A stretch of 64,000 bases of DNA from an uncultured Clostridium sp. (GTDB lineage Bacteria > Bacillota > Clostridia > Lachnospirales > Lachnospiraceae). Position numbers and translations under genes: made by a program. Under the pieces are notes generated by a model. That model was not told the origin of the DNA and searched no databases. It saw nothing but the letters and a program-made list of their open reading frames with translations. Each line of letters opens with the position of its first letter. The stretch's first letter is position 1. Positions 8,172-16,789 of this stretch are shown piece by piece. Location: NCBI GenBank assembly GCA_900549235.1, contig URNT01000006.1:39167-103166 (forward strand). Direction: 5' to 3'.

Positions 8172-9659
8172 TTACCGGTTCTGAATACCTGCAGCCTGCA
8201 CCAGATGCCTGGCAAGGATTGCTGTAGTCACGGCGCCTACCCCTCCCGGTACCGGCGTCGCCATGGCGGCCCGGCCCTCTAAGGAATCTGTATCCACATC
8301 GCCGCATAAAGCTCCGTTCTCATCCACATTGATCCCCACATCCACTACCACAGCGCCCGGGGCTGCATAGGAAGCATCCAGCATACGGGCCCGTCCGACA
8401 GCAGCTACAAGGATCTCTCCCTGGCGGCAGACAGCTGCCAGTTTGGGAGTACGGCTGTGACACAGAGTAACCGTTGCATTTTCCCGCGTCAGGAGCATGG
8501 ACAGAGGCCGTCCTACTACCATGCTGCGGCCTACGATCACAGCCCGCTTCCCCTCCATGGGAACCTGATAGTGTCTTAACACCTCGATCACTGCCTCGGC
8601 GGTACATGGGGCAAAGCCTGAGGCATCACCGGCAAACACCTTTGCCTCATTAACCGGAGAAATACCATCCAGATCCTTTGCCGGATCCATCAGCTCCTGG
8701 ATCTCCTTTTCGCAGATCTGCTTTGGAAGGGGCCGGAGAAGGAGGATCCCCGTTATCTCCGGATCCTGGTTCACCGACAGAAAGGCTTCCTTAAAGTCCT
8801 GATGGCTGATATTCTCCGGATATACATAGCTTCTTACCTTAAGGCCAAAGGATTCCAGCTTTTTCGTAGCCCCCCGCTCATAGGAGAGATCATCCGGCCG
8901 CTCTCCCACCCGGATGATGGCAAGGGTTGGAATGGATTTTAATCCCCGAAGCTCCTCCTGAACCCACTCTTTGATGGCGCCAGAAACCGGCGCCCCCTTT
9001 AAGAGCTTCAGAGAAGGAGCTGCTTCCTTTGGAGCGGTAAGAGCCCTGGTCACAGATTCATAGACCAGATCCGCCCGCCTGGTGCCTTCCTCGGTCAGAG
9101 CGGCGGCTCTCTGGTTTATCTCCTCTGCCCGCTCCCGGTTTTTCATGGATCTGGTATTGATATACACATTCATGGCAGCTCCGAGAATGGTCGTTCTTAC
9201 AAGCTGAACCCCTACTCCTACGTCACTGACCGCCAGGCGGCTTCCCTTTTCCGCCAGGATTTCCATAAGCCCCAGCATCTGGACACCCTTTTCCATCACC
9301 TCCACTGGTACCATACTTGCATCAAAAAGGCGTTCCTCCATCACCTGATCCTTATAGGCTTTTTCTTCCTCCGTAATGGAAGGCAGGCTATAGCAGACAG
9401 CAAGAGGGGCAAACACTTTGGCATCCCGGTCCGCAAGGGCCACAAATTCTCCCTGGAGACGTATCAGCTGCTCTTTTACCTCTGTAAGCTCCTCCTCATA
9501 CTCCGCATATTTCTTCTTCCCGATGGTCAGATTGGCTACCATCTGTCCCAGCGCGTTCCCAAGGGCGCCTGCCAGGGCCGCCGCGCCGCCGCCGCCCGGA
9601 ACGGGTGCCTTTGAGGATAATTCCTCCAGAAATCCCTGAATGGTGTTGTCTTGTATCAT
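8172..9659 (-). CDS. Methenyl-THF cyclohydrolase (FchA/FTCD-C type) fused to FolD-type methylene-THF dehydrogenase
   Basis: 495 residues in two domains. Residues 1-205 form a formiminotransferase-cyclodeaminase-like domain: SKAPVPGGGGAAALAGALGN (16-35), RDAKVFAPL and SDVGVG are its hallmarks, shared with acetogen FchA cyclohydrolase. Residues about 212-495 form a FolD domain: LLLRPLPKQ, DLDGISP, PCTAEAVIEVL, VIVGRSMVVGRPLSMLL and TPVPGGVGAVTT. FolD normally has YxxxK with the Lys catalysing the cyclohydrolase step; here it is Y260-E-R-G-A264, so the Lys is Ala, in a gap-free alignment. The fusion plausibly gives the missing step to the FchA domain. Together they interconvert 5,10-methylene- and 10-formyl-THF. 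Last gene of the sbcD-sbcC operon, 18 bp after the pentapeptide gene. Confidence 0.88.
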   Translation of the reverse strand: MIQDNTIQGFLEELSSKAPVPGGGGAAALAGALGNALGQMVANLTIGKKKYAEYEEELTEVKEQLIRLQGEFVALADRDAKVFAPLAVCYSLPSITEEEKAYKDQVMEERLFDASMVPVEVMEKGVQMLGLMEILAEKGSRLAVSDVGVGVQLVRTTILGAAMNVYINTRSMKNRERAEEINQRAAALTEEGTRRADLVYESVTRALTAPKEAAPSLKLLKGAPVSGAIKEWVQEELRGLKSIPTLAIIRVGERPDDLSYERGATKKLESFGLKVRSYVYPENISHQDFKEAFLSVNQDPEITGILLLRPLPKQICEKEIQELMDPAKDLDGISPVNEAKVFAGDASGFAPCTAEAVIEVLRHYQVPMEGKRAVIVGRSMVVGRPLSMLLTRENATVTLCHSRTPKLAAVCRQGEILVAAVGRARMLDASYAAPGAVVVDVGINVDENGALCGDVDTDSLEGRAAMATPVPGGVGAVTTAILARHLVQAAGIQNR

Positions 9660-9677
9660 AACTCCTGTCCTCCTGTC

Positions 9678-10280
9678 TTATACGATCCTGATCCCTAACA
9701 GCTTTGCCAGCTCAGCAGCCTGAAATACATTTACCTTAAGGCCGTACAGCTCTGTAAACTGATCGGATACGCGGATCTGCTCCAGCACACAGCCTGACAG
9801 ATCCAGCCCCTTTAAGGGAGTTTTGAAAAAATCCGCCCTTGTAAGGTCATTTTTCCCGAAAACGGTCTTTTTCAGCTTCATCTGTGAAAGAAAGGCATCG
9901 CGGAAGCTGCAGCCCTCAAGCTGGCAGAACTCCCATGACGCTCCTGAGAAATTTCCGTAGTTAAAGGAGCTGTTCTTCAGATCCGTCCACTTAAAAACTG
10001 CCTCTGAAAAAATACCGCCTTCTGCTTTTATATCACGAAATGAAACATTTTTCCAGTAGCTCCCCTCAAAATGGCTGTTGGAAAGATCGCAGCACTCCAG
10101 ACGTACATTGGAAAAAGAGGATCCGGCAAAGCTGCAGTTGACCAGCCTGCAGTTTTCAAAGATAACCGCGTCAAATTCCTGATGCCTTCCATCCAGCCCA
10201 TCTATAACCTGATCCTTAAAATGATGGTTTGCAATGAGCCACTCCTGCTCCCTGGCTTCTATTATGATCTGCGACAGCAT
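9678..10280 (-). CDS. Pentapeptide-repeat protein
   Basis: 200 residues. From about residue 35 to 165 the sequence shows the A(D/N)LXX-like five-residue periodicity of pentapeptide repeats (FENCRLVNCSFAGSSFSNVR, DLSNSHFEGSYWKNVSF, NFSGASWEFCQLEG, DLTRADFFKTPLKGLDLSGC), which folds into a right-handed quadrilateral beta-helix. Some relatives (Qnr, MfpA) mimic DNA and protect gyrase, but most have no known role and this one lacks evidence for either. It lies 20 bp after sbcC, so it is co-transcribed with the DNA-repair nuclease. Confidence 0.85.
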   Translation of the reverse strand: MLSQIIIEAREQEWLIANHHFKDQVIDGLDGRHQEFDAVIFENCRLVNCSFAGSSFSNVRLECCDLSNSHFEGSYWKNVSFRDIKAEGGIFSEAVFKWTDLKNSSFNYGNFSGASWEFCQLEGCSFRDAFLSQMKLKKTVFGKNDLTRADFFKTPLKGLDLSGCVLEQIRVSDQFTELYGLKVNVFQAAELAKLLGIRIV

Positions 10281-10300
10281 CGGTGCATCTCCTCCTTAAA

Positions 10301-13162
10301 TTATATGATCCTGGCCCGGCTGCCTCCCTGTCTGTCCTTTGTCACCAGGATCTGGCGGTGGATCCTGGTTTTTAATTCCTGTACATGGGAAATGATACCT
10401 ACCAGCCTGCGCCCCTCAGCCAGACCTGTCAGGGCCTTCACTGCCAGCTCCAGGGTATCCTCATCCAGTGAGCCAAAGCCCTCGTCCACAAACATAGTAT
10501 CCAGCCGGATCCCTCCTGCCGCCTCCTGGATCTCATCTGAAAGCCCCAGAGCCAGGGAAAGAGAGGCCTGGAAGGACTCGCCTCCGGAAAGAGTTCTGAC
10601 GCTCCGTTCAGTGCCGTTGTAATGATCGATCACATTCAGGCCCAGGCCGCTTTTTCCCCGGTTATCCTCCTCTGTGGCCCGCTTCAGTTCATACTGCCCG
10701 CCGCTCATCACCATAAAACGCGTATTTGCCCTGGCTATGATCCGTTCAAAAAATGCCATCTGCACATAGGCTTCCAGTGTAACCCGTTCCTTTCCTGTCA
10801 CTTCTCCGGAAGCCGTGTCGGAAAGAGATTTGACCCAGCGCCATCTGCTCTGCAGTTTCTCTATGGCCTCTGTCTCCTTTTCCAGCTGCCGCCGGATCCC
10901 CGTATTAGTCTCAAGGCGGTGATGGAGGGTCTGAACCTTCTGCTCCAGAACAGTATACTCCCGGCGAAGTTCCTCCTGCCGGGCCTGAACCTCCTCTGCC
11001 CTGGCCTCAGGAGCCCTTCCCCAGCCTTCCAGCTGCCGTCCCAGAGCCTCTGACCTTCCTCTGGCATCCAGAACACGCCGGTTCATAGCCTCGTAGCGGA
11101 CGTTTGCCTCCTTAAAGGCCTGTTCCAGTTCCTTCAGATGGTCCAGAAGCTCCTTCTCCCGCTTCTTCACCCCCTGTATATCCTGAAAGGCTGTGCCGGC
11201 CTTCAGCTCCTCGATCTGGCGCTCCAGTTCCCTGATCCGGGTATTCTCCTGGATCTGCGCTCCGAGAGCTTTCTGAAGCTCCTCTGCCGCCCCTTCCGAA
11301 TCCGCTCTGAGACGCCGAAGCCCCTCCTCCAGCTTCTGCCTTCTCTGCACTGCCTGCTTTAAGGCGGCTGTCCGTTCCTTAAGCGTCCCTTCTCTGGCAA
11401 GAAGGGTCTCCTCCAGCTGTTCAAGCAATGTCTTCCATGTCTCCAGAAACTGCTGCCGTCCCTTTCCGAAGGCTCCCTCTGTATCCTTAAGGGCCTCCTG
11501 CTCCGCCTGAAGCATCCGTTCCTGCCATCCCGCCTTCCAGGTATCCGTTTCCTCTTTTATATTCCTGCAGACCCGTTCATACCGGGACTCCAGGCTTCCG
11601 GACAGGCGGCCTGCGTAAAGGCTCGCTTCCTCTGCCGCCCTTCCCGCAAGCTCCGCCGCCTTCCTTGCCTGATCCACCTGCTCCTTCCCTACAGGCCCGG
11701 TGCCTGCACCAGCTGCCTTTGGCATGGCAGAAGCCGGATGGTCCAGAGAGCCGCACACCGGGCAGGGATGATTTTCCCTCAGTTCTGCCGCCAGTACCCC
11801 CGCCTGGTCATCCAGAAATACCTGATACAGCCTGCGGTAACTCTCCTCTGCCTGATTCCGTCTTACATCTGCCTTCCCGTAGGCCTCCCTTGCCTTTTTC
11901 AGCTCCCAAAGCTCCTTCTCATACCCGGCATACTCCTGCCTAGCGTTCAAGATCCGCTGTCTGTACTCTCCCAGCCGTTCCAGCTGCAGCTGAGCGGCAT
12001 GAAGCTCCTGATCCGCGTCCTTAAGGCTGAGAAGCTCCTTCTCCCAGGCTTCCTCCTGAGCCTTCTGCTCCTGCCGCCTGGCAGCCGCCTTCTCCTCCTG
12101 CCGCTTAAATTCTGCCGTCCTTTTCACTGCCTGCTGTCTGTCAGCCTCCAGTTTGTCTCTGCGTTCACAGGCCTCCAGGCTTTCCTTCAGCCTTGCCAGT
12201 TCTCCTACCAGCTCCCTTTTTTCCTCCTCGCGGTCTTTTTCACGCTCCAGGTCAGCCGCCGCTTGCAAAAGGGCCGGCTCCGCCTCCCGCAGAAGGCTTA
12301 AGGCTTCCTCATATTCCTTTTTAAGGCGCAGCGCGTCCTGAAGGCGGGCCAGCTCACTGCTGTCTGCCTCCATCCTTTCCCGAAGGCCTGCAAGAGCTTC
12401 CCTGGCGGACTTATACTGCTCCTGATCCCCAGCGATCATCTGATCCAGAAGCTCCGTTACCGCTTCCTGATGGCCTTCCTTTGCTTCCTCCCACCGCAGG
12501 GCCATGGCCTCATCCCGAGCCAGCACCCCGCCCAGATACTGATCCATACTCCGGCAGCTTTCTTCATAGCTGCGCTCCAGCTTCCTGGCCTCCTCCTTCA
12601 TCCGCTCCTGAAAGCGCTGATAAGGCCTGGTTTTAAAAAGCTCCCTGAAAATAGCCCCCCGGTCCTCTGTCTTTCCTGACAAGAGCCTTGAAAAGCTGCC
12701 CTGAGCCAGCATGGCAATCTGCAGAAACTGTTCCCGGTTCAGGCTTATAAGCTCCTGAATGGCCGCTGTCACCGGCCTGTCTCCTGTGATCACCCGGCCG
12801 TCCGGCATCCATAGAGAGGCGTCCGGCTTTTCTCTGGTCTCTCCCTCCCCCCGAAGCTTTGCCCGGGTGTATTCCGGGTTTCTGCGCACAGTGTATTCCT
12901 TCTCCCCGTAAAGGAAGGTCATCTCCACATAGGTCCTGGCATCGGAAGATGCATACTTGCTTCTGAGCATCCTGGGCTTTCTGCCATCACTGCTGGTATT
13001 CCCGTAAAGAGCAAAGGCAATGGCATCAAAAATAGTGGTTTTTCCCGCCCCTGTGTCACCTGTGATCAGGTAAACTCCCCGGTCCCCCAGCCGGGACAGC
13101 TCCAGAACCGTCTCTCCCGCATAAGGCCCAAAGGCAGATAATGTCAGTCTGACAGGTCTCAT
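10301..13162 (-). CDS. sbcC: Exonuclease SbcCD, ATPase subunit SbcC
   Basis: 953 residues from ATG 13162, which overlaps the sbcD stop (ATGA) and has GGAGGAGC upstream; a further in-frame codon at 13177 is less likely. Rad50-like SMC architecture: N-terminal Walker A GDTGAGKTTIFD, long coiled coils rich in Glu/Arg/Leu (about 180-800), a zinc-hook CPVC near residue 467, and C-terminal signature LSGGESFQ with Walker B TMFVDEGFGSLD. It powers the SbcD nuclease to cut DNA hairpins and protein-blocked ends. Length is slightly below the E. coli protein (about 1050). Confidence 0.95.
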   Translation of the reverse strand: MRPVRLTLSAFGPYAGETVLELSRLGDRGVYLITGDTGAGKTTIFDAIAFALYGNTSSDGRKPRMLRSKYASSDARTYVEMTFLYGEKEYTVRRNPEYTRAKLRGEGETREKPDASLWMPDGRVITGDRPVTAAIQELISLNREQFLQIAMLAQGSFSRLLSGKTEDRGAIFRELFKTRPYQRFQERMKEEARKLERSYEESCRSMDQYLGGVLARDEAMALRWEEAKEGHQEAVTELLDQMIAGDQEQYKSAREALAGLRERMEADSSELARLQDALRLKKEYEEALSLLREAEPALLQAAADLEREKDREEEKRELVGELARLKESLEACERRDKLEADRQQAVKRTAEFKRQEEKAAARRQEQKAQEEAWEKELLSLKDADQELHAAQLQLERLGEYRQRILNARQEYAGYEKELWELKKAREAYGKADVRRNQAEESYRRLYQVFLDDQAGVLAAELRENHPCPVCGSLDHPASAMPKAAGAGTGPVGKEQVDQARKAAELAGRAAEEASLYAGRLSGSLESRYERVCRNIKEETDTWKAGWQERMLQAEQEALKDTEGAFGKGRQQFLETWKTLLEQLEETLLAREGTLKERTAALKQAVQRRQKLEEGLRRLRADSEGAAEELQKALGAQIQENTRIRELERQIEELKAGTAFQDIQGVKKREKELLDHLKELEQAFKEANVRYEAMNRRVLDARGRSEALGRQLEGWGRAPEARAEEVQARQEELRREYTVLEQKVQTLHHRLETNTGIRRQLEKETEAIEKLQSRWRWVKSLSDTASGEVTGKERVTLEAYVQMAFFERIIARANTRFMVMSGGQYELKRATEEDNRGKSGLGLNVIDHYNGTERSVRTLSGGESFQASLSLALGLSDEIQEAAGGIRLDTMFVDEGFGSLDEDTLELAVKALTGLAEGRRLVGIISHVQELKTRIHRQILVTKDRQGGSRARII

Positions 13163-14298
13163 AACAGCTCCTCCCATATCTCCTTCATCAGCTTCCCCGC
13201 AAACTCCTCCTGGCGGGGATCCATCGGCTGGTTGTTCTGAAGCTCATACAGCTGTTTCAGCAGTTCCATAGGGGTATACTCCTCCTGCACCGTCTCCAGC
13301 TGCTGTCCCTCCCGTGTCCGGCAGTTATCATAATCCAGCCTCATCAGATTGGGATATATAGATCTTAGCTTTCCCATCCCGTCCAGTATATCCTCCTCAT
13401 CCGTCAGGGTGATCCGCAGATAATCATCCACTGCCGTCCCCTGATAAAAGCTGCGGTCCGTCACCTCCTGATAGGTGCCCTTAAACTCCCTCATATCATG
13501 AAGAGGCTTCAGAGGCCTTGTGGAAACAGAAATCCGTCCCTTTTCAAACAGCTCCACAACCGTCACTGATTTCTCATGCCCTGCCTCAGAAAAGGAGTAT
13601 TTAAGAGGCGTACCGCAGTAGCGGATCCGCTCTCCAAGCTGCTGGGGGCCGTGGATATGGCCCAGAGCTGTATAGTCAAAGGCTTCAAACCACTCCGCCC
13701 GCACCTGATCCAGCCCTCCTACAGACAGCTCCTCAGAATCACAGCAGGCCGCCCCTGTAACAAACTGATGGGCGATCAGTACATTTCTGGCAGAAGGATC
13801 GAAGGAGGGGGACTCTGTTATATGCCGGACCGCACAGCCCACTGCCTCGTCAAAGGTATCCGCATGGTCCTCCGGCCAGGCCCGGTGAAGAATCTGGGGC
13901 TTTAAAAAGGGAAGCATATACACTGCCACAGTCCCATAGCTGTCTTTAAGGATCACCGGAGGGGTCTCTCCCTCGTAAACCGGAGCCATATGGACGCCGC
14001 TCCCCTCCATCAGACGGTTTCCAAAGGCCAGACGCTCCGGACTGTCATGGTTCCCGCTTATAACAAACACCGGAACCCTCCGGCCTGAAAGCTCTGTAAG
14101 GAACCAGTCAAACACCTGGACTGCCTCTGCAGGAGGCACCGGCCTGTCATAGATGTCTCCCGCGATCAGGACTCCCTCCGGCGTCTCCTCATCTATTATC
14201 CTTATGATCTCCTTTAAAATATACCGCTGGTCCTCCAGCATGGAAAATTCATTGACCCGCTTTCCAAGGTGCAGATCCGATAGATGCAGCAATTTCAT
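13159..14298 (-). CDS. sbcD: Exonuclease SbcCD, nuclease subunit SbcD
   Basis: 379 residues. Calcineurin-like phosphoesterase with the expected metal ligands in order: SDLHLG (Asp8, His10), IAGDIYDRPVPP, ISGNHDSPER, and the late GHIHGPQQ pair. A Mre11-like cap and C-terminal helices follow (about 270-379). The start is supported by AGGAGACAGAT before the ATG. It forms the hairpin-cleaving nuclease with SbcC. The 14299-14469 gap upstream contains no clear promoter hexamers that I can defend. Confidence 0.95.
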   Translation of the reverse strand: MKLLHLSDLHLGKRVNEFSMLEDQRYILKEIIRIIDEETPEGVLIAGDIYDRPVPPAEAVQVFDWFLTELSGRRVPVFVISGNHDSPERLAFGNRLMEGSGVHMAPVYEGETPPVILKDSYGTVAVYMLPFLKPQILHRAWPEDHADTFDEAVGCAVRHITESPSFDPSARNVLIAHQFVTGAACCDSEELSVGGLDQVRAEWFEAFDYTALGHIHGPQQLGERIRYCGTPLKYSFSEAGHEKSVTVVELFEKGRISVSTRPLKPLHDMREFKGTYQEVTDRSFYQGTAVDDYLRITLTDEEDILDGMGKLRSIYPNLMRLDYDNCRTREGQQLETVQEEYTPMELLKQLYELQNNQPMDPRQEEFAGKLMKEIWEELL

Positions 14299-14469
14299 AT
14301 CTGTCTCCTAAAAATACAGCAGGGATCCCTTCCTGTATAAGTGTACTCTCGGAATCTCCCTTGCACTCATCTTTATGGCTGATTTTCCGCCATCCGCACA
14401 CAAATCTGAGCACAAAGAGATTCCTAGAACACACTATAAAAAGAGATCCCTCCCAATCCTTTCTTCCGT

Positions 14470-15306
14470 TTAGTTCCACTCCGCCGCGTCCACCACCTGG
14501 CCGTTATGGCTCAGCTTTCTCTCACGGATGTCCTCATAAAACTCTGCCGCGCTGGCGCAGACATAGGTATCCAGAAGTACCATGCCCACCCACACAGGCA
14601 GCGTGGCCAGAATGAGAAACGGCGAGAATATTCCGCCGGAAACTGCCAGCCTGGCCAGCCCGGCGCCTATGACCGCAAGAAGAATTACCCAGCCCATAAA
14701 AGAAAAATGAAGAAGAAACCATCTCCACTTCTCTCCGTACATCCACTGTCTGCTCCGCTCTCTGGCCTCACTCCAGGTCAGCTCCGGCTCATCTCCCAGG
14801 ATATAGGGAACCAGAGCGTATTCAAAGCTTTTGTAGATGCCGGGGATAATGAAAAGCAGACTCCACAGAACCAGAAATAAATTCATCAGGAACATATTGG
14901 CCACGGTGCGCAGATACCAGCCATTTCTAAAAGAGGAAAACAGGGCGCCAAAGCCTGCTGACTTCCCTTCTCTTGCGCTTTTTACAAAAAAGCCAAGCTT
15001 CCCTACCATCACCACATTGGACACAAAAACAGAAAAAATAATCCCCAGCACAGCGGCCACCAGCATGATCGCCAGAACGATCACGCCAACCAGCAGCAGA
15101 GTCCCCATGTCTGCCGACAGGGCGCCGCCTGGCGTCGGTATCTGTGTTCCCTGCTGTGATATGGCCATATTATTATTAATAATAGTGTTCACCTGGAAGG
15201 TGCTGCCTGCCCCCAGAAAGTGAGCTGCCAGGCACACCAGAACAGCGGCAGCAAAATACAGTTTTAATCTGGCTCTCGCCCTGCGCTTAAGCTCACCGAT
15301 CTTCAT
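14470..15306 (-). CDS. DUF975-family integral membrane protein
   Basis: 278 residues from ATG 15306, chosen because GGAGG lies 6 bases before it; the frame is open further upstream but has no ribosome site. Starts MKIGELKRRARARLKLYF, the usual DUF975 opening, followed by about six hydrophobic segments and the conserved internal stretch ELTWSEARERSRQWMYGEKW found between membrane helices. Members are widespread in clostridia and lactobacilli and have no established function. The gene stands alone on the minus strand upstream of sbcD. Confidence 0.75.
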   Translation of the reverse strand: MKIGELKRRARARLKLYFAAAVLVCLAAHFLGAGSTFQVNTIINNNMAISQQGTQIPTPGGALSADMGTLLLVGVIVLAIMLVAAVLGIIFSVFVSNVVMVGKLGFFVKSAREGKSAGFGALFSSFRNGWYLRTVANMFLMNLFLVLWSLLFIIPGIYKSFEYALVPYILGDEPELTWSEARERSRQWMYGEKWRWFLLHFSFMGWVILLAVIGAGLARLAVSGGIFSPFLILATLPVWVGMVLLDTYVCASAAEFYEDIRERKLSHNGQVVDAAEWN

Positions 15307-15483
15307 CTTCATTCCTCCATCCCCAAAAGGGTCAAATCCAGTTTTTACATCTATGGTTACCTGTCTATCATACCACAGGCCGGCCCTGACCGCAAGGGAT
15401 AATCGAACATACATTCTTACAATATTCTTAATCCCCTTGCGGCAGGGCTTCTTCTGTGCTACACTCTCCCTGAGGTGATGCAC

Positions 15484-15717
15484 ATGAATCCAATGAATCT
15501 TCTACAGTTAAAGCCTGCCTGGAACTGCTTTAAGGAAAACCATCCCAAACTCCTTTCCTTTGTGAAAACCGCCTCCAGAGAGAATTTTCTGGACGAAGGC
15601 TCTGTCATCGAAATCAAGGTGACCAACAGCCAGGGAAAGACCATGGCAGCCAATGTAAAGGTAAAGCCGGATGATCTTGCCTTTCTCGGAGGATTGAAAA
15701 AAGCGCTGGAAGATTAA
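15484..15717 (+). CDS. Small conserved hypothetical protein
   Basis: 77 residues from ATG 15484, preceded by GAGGTG at the right spacing. The protein (MNPMNLLQLKPAW at the start) is soluble: an N-terminal helical half and a C-terminal beta-strand half (GSVIEIKVTNSQGKTMAANV). No motif I recognise. It is divergent from the DUF975 gene and convergent with the PHP gene, so it is a single-gene transcript. Function unknown. Confidence 0.6.
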   Translation: MNPMNLLQLKPAWNCFKENHPKLLSFVKTASRENFLDEGSVIEIKVTNSQGKTMAANVKVKPDDLAFLGGLKKALED

Positions 15718-15728
15718 TCCCAGCGCTT
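15695..15728 (-). terminator. Terminator of the leftward hydrogenase satellite operon
   Basis: AAGCGCTGG (15701-15709) and CCAGCGCTT (15720-15728). Read on the minus strand the hairpin is followed by TTTTTT. It overlaps the last codons of both convergent genes. Confidence 0.75.
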
Positions 15729-16446
15729 AAAACTCTTTCAGCAGTGCGTCCACCACGCCCCTTGCCGACCGCTCCCGGACCGGAAGAGTCAGCCCCGGCT
15801 CATTGATATGTTCCAGATAGTGGGCGTCGGAATTGCTGATGATCCGGCAGGTCTCAAGATAGGGATGCTCCCGCTTAAGGTCATGGAGCTTTTTCATATC
15901 CTTGACCTCCGCCGTCTTAAACCGGCTGTCCGGCGGGATAAAGCCCAGATTGGCAATGAGGCTGTTAGCCCCCTTATCCACATGAGCCGGGAACATCACC
16001 CCGTCATAGGAGCGCACCAGCTCCCACAGCCCCTCAAAGGACAGCTCCGCCGCGTTGATCAGAAGATTGGGCTCTGTGCCGCAGATCTCATCCCTTTCAT
16101 TATAAATCTGCTGTTTTCCGAATATTTCCTCCCTGTTTGGGAATTTCATCAGCCGTTCGTATACATAGGCGTCAAATTCCAGCGCCGCCTTAAGCTCTGC
16201 AAAGAGGCACACCGCATGAACCTCCTCGGAGGTATTGACCTCCATTCCCGGAAGAGCGATCAGGCCGTATTCCTCTGCCGCCGCCAGGAAGGCAGGGCAG
16301 TTTTTAGAGGAATTATGATCCGTCAGTGCCACCACGTCCAGCCCCTTAAGGGCCGACATCCCCGCTATGTTGGCCGGAGTCATATCATCATCCCCGCAGG
16401 GCGATAAGCAGGAATGAAGATGCAGGTCATAGGTCAGCTCATACAC
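15727..16446 (-). CDS. PHP-domain metallophosphoesterase
   Basis: 239 residues. The four PHP motifs are visible: DLHLHSCLSPCGDDD (Asp7, His9, His11), ALTDHNSSKN, GMEVNTSEEVHAV and the late ISNSDAHYLEHI. The fold binds two or three metals and cleaves phosphate esters; related small PHP proteins degrade nucleoside 3',5'-bisphosphates or nano-RNA, but this substrate is unproven. It overlaps the preceding gene by 8 bp and is the last gene of the operon that also encodes a HydS-like protein; PHP genes recur at this position in clostridial hydrogenase loci. Confidence 0.85.
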   Translation of the reverse strand: MYELTYDLHLHSCLSPCGDDDMTPANIAGMSALKGLDVVALTDHNSSKNCPAFLAAAEEYGLIALPGMEVNTSEEVHAVCLFAELKAALEFDAYVYERLMKFPNREEIFGKQQIYNERDEICGTEPNLLINAAELSFEGLWELVRSYDGVMFPAHVDKGANSLIANLGFIPPDSRFKTAEVKDMKKLHDLKREHPYLETCRIISNSDAHYLEHINEPGLTLPVRERSARGVVDALLKEF

Positions 16447-16789
16447 GCCCCCGTTCCTCCTCTAAAAGCCTGTGAACCAGAAGCCCGGCCTCAAAAACCG
16501 GAAGCTCTGTCTTAAGAACCGTAATCCCCTGCTCCGCCGCTTTCTTTACTCCGCCCTCATCCATCTGCGCTCCCTCTGCCAGGATCACGCAGGCCGTTTC
16601 CGTCAGAGCCGCCACTGCCAGCGTGTTCATATTGGCCATCACTGTCACCCAGGCCCCGCCCTCCGGCGCCCGGCCCATGGCGATGCTTAAAAGATCGCAG
16701 CAGAATACCCTTTCCACCTGCCGCTCCCTGTCATCCCCCTCATTTACCACATCAAAGATCCTGCACTCCATCAGCTCCTGTAATGTCAT
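16439..16789 (-). CDS. Small DRTGG-like domain protein
   Basis: 116 residues, an alpha/beta single-domain protein: MTLQELMECRIFDVVNEGDD then GAWVTVMANMNTLAVAALTE and a C-terminal helix. The layout (binding-site-like N-terminus, two Rossmann-like strands, alternating VLAEGA and ITVLKT segments) matches the DRTGG-type modules found next to hydrogenase sensory genes, which are thought to bind nucleotides. Overlaps both neighbours (4 and 8 bp), so translation is coupled. Compare the second copy at 18639-18986. Family call moderate. Confidence 0.55.
   Translation of the reverse strand: MTLQELMECRIFDVVNEGDDRERQVERVFCCDLLSIAMGRAPEGGAWVTVMANMNTLAVAALTETACVILAEGAQMDEGGVKKAAEQGITVLKTELPVFEAGLLVHRLLEEERGRV

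Noticed and set aside
14299..14479. Short minus-strand frame overlapping the sbcD start
   Set aside because: No ribosome site, no conservation signal; leader region of sbcD and end of the DUF975 gene.
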